Notes: a model not told the origin generated them from the sequence alone. A DNA stretch of 64,000 bases from Ailurus styani (GCA_002007465.1 LNAC01000751.1:294537-358536); one strand, 5' to 3'. Numbered from the stretch's first letter, positions 1 through 10,236 are shown. Made by a program: numbers and translations.

Positions 1-729
1 AGGACTTAGAGCGCGTGTGCAGAGGGGAGCAGCAGAGGGAGGAAGACAAGCAGTTCCCCACTGAGCACAGAGCTAAGTAAAATCACACTGTTCGTCTTTG
101 TTTGGCTTCTTTCATTTGGCCTAAGTCCGTCAAGGTCCACCGATGTTGTTGAAAATTGCAGAATTTCCTTTTTGTAGCTCAGTAACATAGCGTTACGGGT
201 ACAGACCGCATTTTCTTTATCCACTTGTCCATCAGGGGTCACGTAGGTTGTTCTGTGTTTTGGCCAATGTACATAATGCTGCAGTGAATGTGGGGGCACA
301 GAGAATTCTACAGTGTTTTCCTTTCATTCAGTTACATTCCCAGAAGTGGAATTGCTGGTCATAGGGTTAGTTCTACTTTTAACTTTCCAGGTATCTCCAT
401 AGTGTTTTCCACGGTGGCTGCACGGATCGGATTCCCACCAACAGTGCACAAGGCTTCCTTTTCTCCACCTCCTCACCAACACTCCCCATTTCTTGTCTGA
501 TCACCACCATTCGTGCTACCAGGTGCGAGGTGGTGTCTTGCTGTGGTTTGAATTTGCATTTCCCTGACGATGAGTGACGTTGAGCACCTTTTCGTGGACC
601 TGTTGCCCAGCTGTGTGTTTTCTTTGGAAAAAATATCTATTTAGATTCACTTCCCATTTTTTTATTAGATTGGGTTTTATTTCTTCTTTTTTTTCTCTTT
701 TTCTCTCTCTCTTTTTAGCTCTTTTCACT
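1..729 (-). mobile_element. L1 fragment (ORF2 3' region), antisense, part 1
   Basis: The + strand carries the reverse complement of the conserved L1 ORF2 3' region: the 'aactttccaggtatctccat' and 'cccaccaacagtgcacaagg' blocks, then 'tttgcatttccctgacgatg'. The element therefore lies on the minus strand. It is diverged and has no usable reading frame. It continues after the SINE at 730-903, which split it. Confidence 0.85.
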
Positions 730-903
730 TTTTTTTTTATTTGACACAGAGAGAGAGATTACAAGTAGGCAGAGAGACAGGGAGAGGAGGAAGCAGGCTC
801 CCTGCTGAGCAGAGAGCCCGATGCGGGCCTCGATCCCAGGACGCTGAGATCATGACCTGAGCCGAAAGCAGAGGCTTTAACCCACTGAGCCACCCAGGCG
901 CCC
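730..903 (-). mobile_element. CAN-SINE inserted in L1
   Basis: Reverse-oriented SINE running from its poly-T end to CACCCAGGCGCCC. It is flanked by an imperfect 13-bp target duplication, AGCTCTTTTCACT (717-729) and AACTCTTTTCACT (904-916), so it inserted into the older L1. Confidence 0.9.
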
Positions 904-1325
904 AACTCTTTTCACTATTGAGCTGTATGAGTTCTTTACATGCTTTGGGAAGATTTGCTCCCACTGGGTACATTGCCTTCTCCTTTTGTTGACGGCTCCC
1001 TTTGCTGTGAGCAGCTTTCCAATGTGATAGAGTTTTGCTTTTGTTGCCTTTGCTCTTGGTGTCAGATCCAAAAAATTACTGACAAGACAATGTCTAGGCA
1101 CTGGCTCTCTGCTTCCTTCTAGTTTTATGGTTTCAGGTCATTGATCCACTTTGAGATCATTTTGTAGATGGTGTAAAATAGCGGTCCAGTTTCATTCTTT
1201 TGCATGTGGCTATCCAGTTTTCCCAACACCCAGATGTGAGCTTTTAAACCGATGATGCTCGGACGTCTGGTTGGCCATTTGAAAAAAGAATTAGGCCATT
1301 ACCTTACACCATATAAATTCCAAGT
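904..1325 (-). mobile_element. L1 fragment, antisense, part 2
   Basis: Continuation of the interrupted L1. It contains 'ttgctcttggtgtcagatcc' followed by 'aaaaaattactgac', and 'tttcattcttttgcatgtgg', which are L1 ORF2 blocks in antisense. Confidence 0.85.
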
Positions 1326-1479
1326 AGGTCAGGGATCTAAATGTAAAAAAAAAAACTGCAAATGCAGAAGAAGAACTACACAGGTGAATTTCTGTATTTA
1401 CTGGAGGTAGGCTCAAGCTTTCTAAGTATGATTCGAAATCCACAGGCTATAAAAATTTAATTAAAAGGAAGGAAATCGT

Positions 1480-1752
1480 GACACATGACATGGATGAACC
1501 TTGAGGAAAGGCCCCATGAAATAAGCCATTCACAAAAGAACAAGGAGTTTATGGTTCTGTTTGGATGTACCTAGAATCATTCATGGAGACAAAGTAGAAT
1601 GGGGGGCACCAGGGGCTGGGGAAGGGAAAATGGGGGGTTGCTGTTTAATGCCTAGTTTTAGTTTTGCAAGATAAAAAGAGGACTGGGAGTAGGCTGCCTA
1701 ATGATGTGAAGTATTTAACACACTGAACTGCACACGTAAAAATGGCTAAGAT
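1480..1752 (+). mobile_element. L1 3' end fragment, sense
   Basis: Sense-oriented L1 3' end: 'catggatgaaccttgaggaa', 'gaaataagccattcacaaaa', 'caccaggggctgggg' and 'tgaactgcacacgtaaaaat'. It points toward the antisense L1 just upstream, so two elements or an inverted rearrangement are present. Confidence 0.8.
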
Positions 1753-1758
1753 GCAGGA

Positions 1759-1853
1759 GGGGCGCCTGCTGGTTCAGTCCGTAGAGCATCTGACTCCTGC
1801 TCTTGGGGTCATGAGTTTGAGCCCCACGTCGGGTGTAAAGATGACTTTAAAAA
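1759..1853 (+). mobile_element. old short CAN-SINE
   Basis: Older tRNA-related SINE type with the 'catgagtttgagccccacgt' box and an A-rich tail. It lacks the later CT-rich tail module. Confidence 0.75.
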
Positions 1854-2400
1854 TTAATTTTAATACAAATTAACTTTAAAAAACAGTTAAGATAGTTTTA
1901 TCTCTATTTTACCACAATTAATAAGTACATTTTTAAAATTTTCGCATGGCCTAGAATGTAAGCGAAGTGCCCACTAGCAGCCTGGTAGAAAACACTGGCA
2001 ATGCACACTGCAGACAGAGGGCTCGTAGCACCTGGTCCAGGGAGAGCCCTCTTAGGAAGGCAGAACAGCTTGTCCCAACAACCTGCTGGACAGCTTTCTT
2101 ACATCCCCAAGTGACAGAGAAAAACACCAGCTCAGAGAATCAGGAGTGAAAGCCAACTTTATTTGCAAATGTGCCATCCCAAAAGGCAGGCAATCGCTTC
2201 TTACAGGAAAATAAGTACAACGGATTGAGTCCAAAGGGCTCTGGTTTCTGCATTGTTTTTCCTACTATGAAAAACAGAGGAATGAATGAATGTCTCTAAC
2301 CCCGAGATTTGGGTGTGGAAACATAGCCAAAGAGAGGAGAGATCCCCTGGAAATCCTCGTGTGACCTAAAACCATATTTTTCAAAAAATTTGAGAGAGAT

Positions 2401-2732
2401 TGGGCTCCTGGGTGGCTCAGTGGGTTAAAGCCTCTGCCTTTGGCTCCAGTCATGATCTCAGGGTCCTGGGACCGAGGCCCACATCGGGCTCTCTGCTCAG
2501 CAGGGAGCCTGCTTCCTCCTCTTTCTCTGCCTGCCTCTCTGCCTACTTGTGATCGCTCTCTGTCAAATAAATTTAAAAAATAATAAAAAAAAATTAGAGA
2601 GATTGAGAAAGGCAGAGGGCGAGGGAGAACCTGCTGAGCAGGGAGCCTGCCATGGGGCTCGATCCCAGGACCCTGGGATCATGACCTGAGCAGAAGGCAG
2701 ACGCTTAACGACTGAGCGCGCAGACTCCCCTA
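2401..2732. mobile_element. pair of CAN-SINEs in inverted orientation
   Basis: A + strand copy (2401-2592) is followed at once by a minus-strand copy (2593-2732), tail to tail. Together they form an imperfect inverted repeat that could fold as a long hairpin if transcribed. The second copy is the more diverged. The pair lies just 3' of the homeobox gene's last exon. Confidence 0.85.
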
Positions 2733-2760
2733 AAACCCTAACTTTTGAAATCCGCGGGCT

Positions 2761-3234
2761 TCACCATCCTGGCAGCTCTTCGCAATGTCCAGCTTGCGCC
2801 TGTGCTAGAGGGATCGATAGCCTTGCAGAGCCGAGGGGCGGGGCCCGGACCCGGTAGCGGCCTCGCCCCCGCTGACGCGCAGGCTGGGAGAGGTATTGAT
2901 AAAGGCACTGGAAGGCGTTGGAACCCTCCTCTCCCAGACACCCATACGCTTCTGTCACCTGGCGGATGTCATAAGGGGCAGAGGACAAGACGGGCGCCGT
3001 GGCGACCAGTCTGTCCAGCTCGGAGTCACCGTGTTGAGAAGCGCAGGCTGGGTCTGTCTCCCGTGCCTGCCTCTGGGGGACGGGAAAGTCTGGGGAGAGT
3101 GGGTCTGCCGTGGCTGAGGTGTGTGGGTGCTGGGGCTGTGTTCCTCCTGGCTGCAGGGCAGGGGCTGGAAGCCCTGCTTCTTGTCCTTTCTCGACACTCT
3201 TTCTCCATTTAACTCGGCGGCTCTTAAACCAGAC
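2761..3234 (-). CDS. PARGFX: PRD-class homeobox gene (ARGFX/PARGFX-like), last exon
   Basis: This exon would encode the end of homeodomain helix 3 and the C-terminal tail of an ARGFX-type transcription factor, a CRX-derived family active in early embryos. It follows a clear acceptor (cttcactccccag, before 3234) and begins with V-W-F-K-S-R-R-V-K-W, the recognition helix. The frame stays open for about 157 codons to a stop at 2761. Near the C terminus are LDRLVATAPVL, APYDI and FQCLYQYLS, which from memory resemble the C-terminal block of human ARGFX (ERLVASVPAL, DAYDI, FHCLYQYLS). Human ARGFX lies on another chromosome, while its proposed parent PARGFX belongs to the CRX-derived set, so PARGFX fits the locus better. 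Odd point: homeodomain Asn51, almost invariant and base-contacting, is Ser. The family is fairly sure; the exact orthologue is less so. Confidence 0.72.
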   Translation of the reverse strand, partial: VWFKSRRVKWRKSVEKGQEAGLPAPALQPGGTQPQHPHTSATADPLSPDFPVPQRQARETDPACASQHGDSELDRLVATAPVLSSAPYDIRQVTEAYGCLGEEGSNAFQCLYQYLSQPARQRGRGRYRVRAPPLGSARLSIPLAQAQAGHCEELPGW

Positions 3235-3734
3235 CTGGGGAGTGAAGAGGGGAGATGAGGGGAGGGTGTGAACCCAGAAAGTGGAGGGGACCCAGGGTGG
3301 TGGCCGTCCATCTTCCCTGGGAACCGGCTTCCTCGGGGAGGCGAGGGCGGACTTCTGCCCACTGTACCCGAGGCCGGGTAGGAGCTGTTTCTCACCCGTG
3401 GCCGGGATGGAGAAAGACAAAAGGAGGGGAGGGCTTGGACCCCAGAGCAGGAGTTGGGGGCACTCTGCTGAATGCCGGGAGCTCTCTGCAGGACAGAGGG
3501 CCAGGACCCCATAGGACAGCGTAGAGCGTGGGGTCTGACTGAGTTGGTCCTCAGCAAATATCTTTGTTAGTCTGGTCTGGTTGCTTAGTGCCCTCACTGA
3601 GCAAGTCCCAGGGACAAGCTTCAGCGAACAATGGCGTGTCCGACTCTACAGGATGGCCCTTCTCGTCTTGGGGGTTTTGTGTAAGGCACAGTGTAGGACA
3701 GTGCTCCACACGTAGAAAAGTTCCATCTCGACAG

Positions 3735-3805
3735 TGCTGGGGAAGCTCCCGTGCCATTTTGTGCCTCAGTTTACCCCCTGCATAAAATGGGTTTCTAGCA
3801 CAAGA
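3735..3805 (+). repeat. MIR fragment in homeobox intron
   Basis: Short MIR-like core, 'tgtgcctcagtttaccccct' followed by 'gcataaaatggg'. It lies inside the intron between the two homeobox exons. Confidence 0.6.
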
Positions 3806-3948
3806 GTCAGGTTATCGACACTTGCTCCACAAAGGAGGATTAGTCCGGACTATTTGGTCACAGGGCAAGGGGACGGGAGAGGGAGCAGGCATGCAGGAGA
3901 AGGGTCTGGGGAGCCCAGGACAGGCTGGCACACCCCCAGGGGTCAGAC

Positions 3949-4101
3949 CTGCACTACGGTGTATTGTAAATTGATTTTCGATGCCAGCGACTCCTGGGTG
4001 ACATAGTCTGGAAACTGAGTCAGACTAAACAAGGCTTCCAGCTCTGCTTTCTGGTGGGAGGTGAACGAGGAATGAACATTCTCGGCTTCTCTTTGGTTTG
4101 G
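3949..4101 (-). CDS. PARGFX: PRD-class homeobox gene (ARGFX/PARGFX-like), homeodomain exon
   Basis: This exon would encode homeodomain helices 1-2 and the start of helix 3. The acceptor is ctctctgcag and the donor is CAG followed by gtctga. Translation in the phase that joins the next exon gives HSSFTSHQKAELEALF, then SLTQFPDYVTQESLASK, then INLQYTVVQ, joining to VWFKSRR. The intron falls between homeodomain positions 46 and 47, the usual place in CRX-derived genes. ELEALFS.T.FPD matches ARGFX. The N-terminal arm is poor: the basic stretch ending in Arg5 is replaced by EAENVH. The exon is 153 nt, while the equivalent CRX exon is 152 nt as I recall it, so a one-base insertion near the arm is possible. 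No upstream start exon was identified. It may be a decaying gene. Confidence 0.7.
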
Positions 4102-5414
4102 CTGCAGAGAGGGGGACGCTTGGTCAGCCCGAACCCACCCTCCCTCCCTGCACCGCGAGCACAGACCCTGCAACTCAGTCTGGCCCCTAATGAGCCCAGC
4201 TCTTTGCCCTGGCACTTTGTTCTCTGCTCAGCTCTGACAGGTACTGCGTGAAAAATCTGTTCTAAACAAGAAAAGGCCAGTCTCTCCAGCCGCTGCGTCC
4301 CCTCCTCTCCCATGTTTGACTCAAGGAAACCGCGGGCCTCCGGGTGTCACTCTTTCCCCATTCGTTCTCGGCTCGCAGGAGTCCCTTTGGGACTGGGGTC
4401 CTAGCCAGTCTCCTGGATCTCTGGGTGCCTCTCAGAAGGAAGGGAGATTTGGTAATCCAAGAAGGGCTCTTTTTTTCTGAGAGAATGTACGTTTACCACA
4501 TTTGGCCAAACAGCATGGACTCCGAGGCTTTATTAACCTGAAAAGAAAAATAATCACAGTTCCACCCAAAATATTACGTGAGGGGATAAAATGGGTAAGA
4601 TCTCCTAATATTTAAGGAAAGACCACTCCATGATGCAGTAAACTATCCCAGGTGGGAGGAAAAGTGGTCGCTTCCCAGCCAGAGGTGGGAACCCATGACC
4701 TTCAAGTGGCCGGCTCGGGTCACCTCCTCTGGGCTCGCAGCAGTTAATGTTGACGTGTTTTGCAAACCTCAATGCATCAGCCGCTTGAAACCCATTTTTC
4801 GAGTGTTTGCATCCCTGTAATAGGCAAACTGTACAAATTCGGGCTCCTTCCCTGGTGGCCGTTCTGCCCTTTCTGCTTGGGGAGTAGAGAGTCTTTCTTC
4901 AGCCCTAACGCTGTCCTCGTCGGCTCCTTGGGTGGGAATGCAAACGGTACAAATCCAAGGGCCCTGTGCTCCCCGGACCCCCCTTCTGAAAGGCCCCTCC
5001 CTGGCATCCGTCCTCCACCCTCTCAAAGTTTCCAGGGCCCTGGGTCCGTGAAGAACAGCGGGGTACAGTGGAGCCCCGGCCACTGGCCACATTAGCCCCA
5101 GGACAGCAGGGAACAGTAAATACATATATCAATACGTGGATATCTAGTTTGGCTGGATTTCCTCGCGGCCCTGGCACAAGGCGAGATGTTTCGAGGGGGC
5201 TACATCTGGGGACGTGTTTGGTCACAAGCGAGTGGGGACGGGGGTGTAGAAGGCAGAGCCAGGAATCAGGATGCGAGCAAGGATGTAGAGGAGCGCCCCT
5301 ACAACGAAGTCACCCGGTGCCCCGCGTCACTCCTGCTGCGGCCGCAAAACCCTCATCTCTTCTGATATTTTTGCTAATATTTAATTTTGAATTATATCAA
5401 AAGTATCTCTGGTA
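4102..5414. other. no supported gene; 5' side of homeobox gene
   Basis: About 1.3 kb of mostly unique sequence upstream of the homeodomain exon on the minus strand. A first exon with the start codon would be expected here or further right, but I found no ORF that I could join with confidence. No repeat family stands out. Confidence 0.5.
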
Positions 5415-5780
5415 GGGGCCTGGGTGGCTCAGTCGGTTAAGCATCTGCTTTCAGCTCGGGTCATGATCTCAGGGTCCTGGGATTGAGCCCGGCATCGGGC
5501 TCTCTGCTCAGCAGGGAGTCTGCTTCTCCCTCTGCCCCTCCCCCATCTCATGTTCTCTCATTCTCTCTCAATTAAATAAAATCTTTTAAAAAGTATCTTT
5601 TTAACAATATTTTACTTCATTTTAAAAAGATTTATTAGACTTATGAGCAGGGTGGGAGAGGGTGGCAGAGGGAGAGGGAGAAGCAGATTCCCCAGATGTG
5701 GGGCTCGATCCCAGGACCCTGAGATCGTGACCTGAGACAAAGGCAGACGCTTAACTGACTGAGCCACCCCAACGCCCCCA
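5415..5780. mobile_element. two CAN-SINEs, opposite orientation
   Basis: A + copy (5415-5590) carries an approximate target duplication AAAAGTATCT on both sides. It is followed by a minus copy (5622-5780). Confidence 0.85.
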
Positions 5781-5989
5781 TAATATTTTTTAAATTTGAT
5801 ATCCAGGTGACCCTAGGCGCATGAGGTTTTGCCTGATTTTTCTTTCTTTTTTGAGTCAGTGATACTGTCTAGCCATTGTGAGGATCAAAAATGGGGTAGG
5901 TGGGTTGAGGGGGGCCTTTGTTGTACTGTGGCCTTGATTCTTAAAAGTGCAAGGTCTGGACTTCAGTTAGTTAAGAACTTCAAGGACCA

Positions 5990-6078
5990 GGGCGCCTGGG
6001 TGGCTCAGTGGGTTAAAGCCTCTGCCTTCGGCTCAGGTCATGATCTCAGGGTCCTGGGATCGAGGCCCGCATCGGGCT
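5990..6078 (+). mobile_element. CAN-SINE cut by assembly gap
   Basis: The head and middle of a + strand SINE run into the N block; the tail is missing. Confidence 0.85.
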
Positions 6079-6366
6079 NNNNNNNNNNNNNNNNNNNNNN
6101 NNNNNNNNNNNNNNNNNNNNNNNNNNNNNNNNNNNNNNNNNNNNNNNNNNNNNNNNNNNNNNNNNNNNNNNNNNNNNNNNNNNNNNNNNNNNNNNNNNNN
6201 NNNNNNNNNNNNNNNNNNNNNNNNNNNNNNNNNNNNNNNNNNNNNNNNNNNNNNNNNNNNNNNNNNNNNNNNNNNNNNNNNNNNNNNNNNNNNNNNNNNN
6301 NNNNNNNNNNNNNNNNNNNNNNNNNNNNNNNNNNNNNNNNNNNNNNNNNNNNNNNNNNNNNNNNNN
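6079..6366. other. assembly gap (288 N)
   Basis: A run of 288 unknown bases. It is flanked by the 5' half of a + strand SINE and the 3' half of a minus-strand SINE, so the missing part is probably an inverted SINE pair that the assembler could not resolve. Apparent reading frames across it have no meaning. Confidence 0.95.
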
Positions 6367-6478
6367 AGCAGGCTCACTGCTGAGCAGAGAGCCCAATGTG
6401 GGGCTCAATCCCAGGACCCTGAGATCATGACCTGAGCTGAAGGCAGAGGCTTTAACCCACTGAGCCACCCAGGTGCCC
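6367..6478 (-). mobile_element. CAN-SINE cut by assembly gap
   Basis: The remaining part of a minus-strand SINE, ending in CACCCAGGTGCCC. Confidence 0.85.
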
Positions 6479-6645
6479 TCTTTTTATTTCTGATATGTTT
6501 TTTGGTACCTTTTTCTAAGTTCTTATTCAGTATCTGTAGATGTTTATTTTGTCCTTTTATTTTATTATTTTTTTTAGTGCAAGCATTCTCACATTTACTA
6601 GCACCTTTAAAATAAGCATCATTACATTTTAAAAATGAATCTATA

Positions 6646-6854
6646 GGGCGCCTGGGTGGCTCAGTGGGTTAAAGCCTCTGCTTTCGGCTCAGGTCATGAT
6701 CCCAGGGTCCTGGGATCGAGGCCCGCGTCGNGGCTCTCTGCTCAGCAGGGAGCCTGCTTCCTCCTCTCTCCTCTCTCTCTGCCTGCCTCTCTGCCTCCTT
6801 GTGATCTCTCTCCCTCTGTGAAATAAATAAATAAAATCTTTAAAAAAAAAAAAA
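6646..6854 (+). mobile_element. CAN-SINE
   Basis: Full-length, with target duplication GAATCTATA on both sides. A single N at 6731 sits in the body and marks a base the assembly left unresolved. Confidence 0.9.
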
Positions 6855-7126
6855 AGAATCTATAAATGGTAATATAATTTTAAAAATACAAACTTAAATT
6901 TAACCTTAGTTACGGTATCAGAAATGCTAAACACAGTGAATCATTGCCTGGGAGTCGTTAAAATGTCTTTAAACAGGACGACAGCATCCTACCAGCACAT
7001 TAGAAGCCACATGGCCCTGAGTCTCAGACTTACATGACCTATACCTGATACTGTGTTCTTCCGTGGGTAGTCAATCAGTGCTATGATTTCCAGAACTAAG
7101 TTCCCAAGTCTTACTTTTCTTTCTTT

Positions 7127-7330
7127 CTTTTTTTTTTTTTTTAAAGATTTTATTCATTTATTTGACACAGAGAGAGATGACAAGTAGGCAGAGAGGCAGG
7201 CAGAGAGAGAGGAGGAAGCAGGCTCCCCGCTGAGCAGAGAGCCCGATGTGGGGCTTGATCCCAGGACCCTGAGATCATGACCTGAGCCGAAGGCAGAGGC
7301 CTTAACCCACTGAGCCACCCAGGCGCCCCC
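7127..7330 (-). mobile_element. CAN-SINE
   Basis: Full-length reverse copy with target duplication CCAAGTCTTACTTTTC on both sides, so it is a fairly young insertion. Confidence 0.9.
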
Positions 7331-7600
7331 CAAGTCTTACTTTTCAATAGATCTTTTCACGCCTAGTGTTGAACACATGGCTCTTCTCAAATGAATGAGG
7401 CAAAGTGCATCTGGTTTAGAGATCCATTTAGGCTCACTCGACTGAAGCCATCTCTGGCAGGTGACCTTGTACAACTAACGGAGCTCTGTTTCAGAGGCCG
7501 TGAGAACCTCTCTAAGGCAATGAGAGTTTCTCTCCAGCTCCCTTTGATACTACTTTTGATCTGGCCCCGTTAAGCTATTGTTTGTTTTATTTTATTTTAT

Positions 7601-7893
7601 NAAGATTTTATTTATTCATTTGACACAGAGAGAGAGATTACAAGTAGGCAGAGAGGCAGGCAGAGAGAGAGGAGAGAGGAGGAAGCAGGCTCCCTGCTGA
7701 GCAGAGAGCCCGATGCGGGCCTCGATCCCAGGACCCTGGGATCATGACCTGAGCCGAAGGCAGCGGCTTTAACCCACTGAGCCACCCAGGCGCCCTTATT
7801 TTATTTTTTTAATGTAAGTTCTACACCCAACATGGGGCTTGAACTCAACCCCAAGATAAAGAGTTGCGTGCTCTACTGACTGAACCACCCAGT
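7601..7893 (-). mobile_element. young CAN-SINE next to an old short SINE
   Basis: A full reverse copy at 7601-7795 starts with an unresolved base (7601). It abuts an older reverse tRNA-type SINE (7796-7893) with 'acccaacatggggcttgaac'. Confidence 0.85.
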
Positions 7894-8192
7894 TTTTTCC
7901 TTAAAGCATTGTCACATGGCTTTTAGTAAAATCTTCAGAGCAGGCTGGTAGTTTATTATGAAGTCTGAAAAGTTTGGGGTCACTGGCTATTTCAGATAGA
8001 AACACCTAGGCCACTTCCAAAAGCCCCTGATGTCTGGTTGCACATACAGATCCCTAGAGTGCTGTCTGAAGCATCTTGGGGTCTGCTGGATCCCAAAGGG
8101 TTGCAAATGACACCTGTTGAGTCTTCTATGTATCTTCAATACCAGCTTCAGTTGGGTTTAGATGATCTCTGTGAGTGACACTGGCCCTTGTC

Positions 8193-8312
8193 TTAATACA
8201 AGGGAAAGTTGAATTGTTCATGAAGCTCCCCGTGGACATGACCATCTGAAGTGAAGGGTATGCAGTACATAAAATAGCTAAGATCTTGATGTTGGTCAAA
8301 ATAAATGATTCT
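8193..8312 (-). pseudogene. unrecognised ORF, 3' part, beyond a SINE insertion
   Basis: On the minus strand the reading frame of the ORF at 8525-8793 continues here once the inserted SINE is ignored, and ends at a TAA at 8193-8195. About 39 more codons are open. I do not recognise the protein. It may be chance, or an old gene fragment split by the SINE. Confidence 0.25.
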
Positions 8313-8524
8313 GGGGCGCCTGGGTGGCTCAGTGGGTTAAAGCCGCTGCCTTCGGCTCAGGTCATGATCCCAGGGTCCTGGGATCGATCCGCCTGCCTCT
8401 CTGCCTGCTCAGCAGGGAGCCTGCTTCCTCCTCTCTCCTCTCTCTCCGCCTGCCTCTCTGCCTGCTTGTAATCTCTCTCTCTCTGTGTCAAATGAATAAA
8501 TAAAATCTTAAAAAAAAAAAAAAA
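8313..8524 (+). mobile_element. CAN-SINE interrupting an ORF
   Basis: Full-length + copy with target duplication ATGATTCTG on both sides. It cuts a minus-strand reading frame that is open on both sides. Confidence 0.9.
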
Positions 8525-8793
8525 TACATGATTCTGTCTTTCATCCCATATGTGTCAAAATGTGTTTCCATATAGGTAATCTGAGTACATTCCTCATTGG
8601 GGTCTAATATGCACTTGTCTATAGGGTTAGAACCCTTGATCACTTCAGCCATGTGCTCTCCAAATCTCTCCACAAAATCCCCCCAAACCGTTAGGGAGAG
8701 ATCTCTCTGCACATTCATTGGGTCATTGCAGGCTCGTCGTAAACAAACTCCTATCCATCCACATCCCAAACCGAGCACTGTAAAAACCAACAC
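8525..8793 (-). pseudogene. unrecognised ORF, 5' part
   Basis: An open minus-strand frame of about 90 codons containing [31 protein letters not shown] and [13 protein letters not shown]. It has no low-complexity bias and is not SINE or L1 sequence that I recognise. A 'tttttacag' just inside the 5' end could be an acceptor, so an exon is possible. No family was identified; WGDFVE has a faint OB-fold flavour, which I do not rely on. Confidence 0.25.
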
Positions 8794-9084
8794 AAAAGCA
8801 GGTATTCACTGTAGTATTCTTTTAAGTTAATTTCTGCTCTTAACTTTATCACTTCCTACTTCCCCATTTTACTGATCGCTCCCATGTCTTTATGTTCATA
8901 GAGGCCCTGGCTGCACCTCACAAGCTCTAAAGCATAATTACTTTGCTGTCACTTGGTCTTACATATCTCATTTTCTTTAGTTTCCAGATGAATGAGGAGT
9001 TGCCATCTTTAGGAGTTTGCTTCTGTTTGTTATTGCATTACATTTTTTTATTGTGGTTAAAATATACAGAACATTCCCATTTTT

Positions 9085-9293
9085 GGGCGCCTGGGTGGCT
9101 CAGTGGGTTAAAGCCGCTGCCTTCGGCTCAGGTCATGACCCCAGGGTCCTGGGATCGAGGCCCGCATCGGGCTCTCTGCTCAGCGGGGAGCCTGCTTCCT
9201 CCTCTCTCCTCTCTCTCTGCCTGCCTCTCTGCCTCCTTGTGATCTCTCTCTCTGTGTCAAATGAATAAATAAAATCTTAAAAAAAAAAAAAAA
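9085..9293 (+). mobile_element. CAN-SINE inserted at L1 edge
   Basis: Full-length, with target duplication CATTCCCATTTT on both sides. It inserted at the start of the antisense L1 fragment that follows. Confidence 0.9.
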
Positions 9294-9800
9294 ACCATTC
9301 CCATTTTTACCATTTTTAAGTGTACAGCTCAGTTCCAGTAAGTGCATTCCCACTGTTGTACAACCGTCCCCAAAACTTCATCATCTCAAACTGAAACTCT
9401 GTACCCATTAATAAACAGTAACTTCACATTCCCCCCATCCACTGGCAACCACCATGCTACTTTCCATCTCTTCAAATTCGACTCGTCTAGATACTTTATG
9501 TAAGTGAACTTGTACCATATTTGTACTTTGGGCATCAGCTTATTTTACCCAGCAGTGTTTCCCATAACATCGGGGTCTATCCATGTTGTAGCCACGTGTC
9601 AGCATTTCCCACTTTTTTAAGGCTGGGTAGTGTTCTATTATATGTATATATCACATTCTGTGTGTCCATTCATGCCATTGATATGTGGATTGTCTCCACA
9701 TTTTGGCTCTGGCATTACATTTTTGTTGCATGTGTTGCTTCAGAAAATATGGTCCGTATGATCGATTGCATGATGTGTGGAGGCTTCTTTAGTATGCTTC
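9294..9800 (-). mobile_element. L1 3' end fragment, antisense
   Basis: Antisense copy of an old L1 3' end: 'catttttaagtgtacagctc', 'actggcaaccaccatgctac', 'atccatgttgtagccacgtg' and 'ccattcatgccattgatatg'. Confidence 0.85.
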
Positions 9801-10236
9801 TTTTTCAGTTAAGATGGAATGCATTCTGGAAGAGTTTATGAATTCTGTGTTCACAGTCCATACCCAACAGTTACCTCTGGTATAACCAAATAGTACTGGA
9901 ACAGTCACCTACAGAGCAGTATGCACTGGGGAGGAGTAAAACTTGGGCTTAGACATGAGTCTCAAAGGAAACTTGATTTTTTTCATGTGTGAAGTCCCCC
10001 AACCCCCATTAAGCTATTGATTATAGTTTAAATGTTGAAATGTAGTTTTTGTTTGCATTGGAAAGTTGGTTTCCTAGAGAGAGGCAATATCTTGACTTCC
10101 CCTGGAAAAATCTGTAAAGAGTCTCTGAATGCCAGCAGGTTCCCTCTTGACCCATCTGGAGCCCTCACTTGCTTCTCCTCTGAAAAATGAGCTACAACCA
10201 AAGCCAGAAGTTCATGGTGTTACTTCTTGGAACATA

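Noticed and set aside
730..903. tRNA genes in SINE heads
   Set aside because: CAN-SINE heads derive from tRNA and keep A and B box-like words, but they do not form a proper cloverleaf and are repeat copies.
3235..3597. The N-terminal part of the 278-codon minus-strand frame ending at 2761
   Set aside because: It lies upstream of a strong acceptor at 3235-3236 in the homeobox intron. Only the part after VWFKS is an exon.
2761..4101. Calling the homeobox gene DPRX by position
   Set aside because: The place fits DPRX, but the C-terminal YDI and CLYQYLS blocks and the ELEALFS.T.FPD homeodomain segment fit ARGFX/PARGFX better.
5829..6468. Frames made of X residues
   Set aside because: They span the 288-N assembly gap and carry no information.
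9085..9268. Repeated short proteins such as [15 protein letters not shown] and SGSWDRGPHRALCSAGSLL
   Set aside because: These are conceptual translations of CAN-SINEs. They recur at dozens of sites with the element and are not genes.
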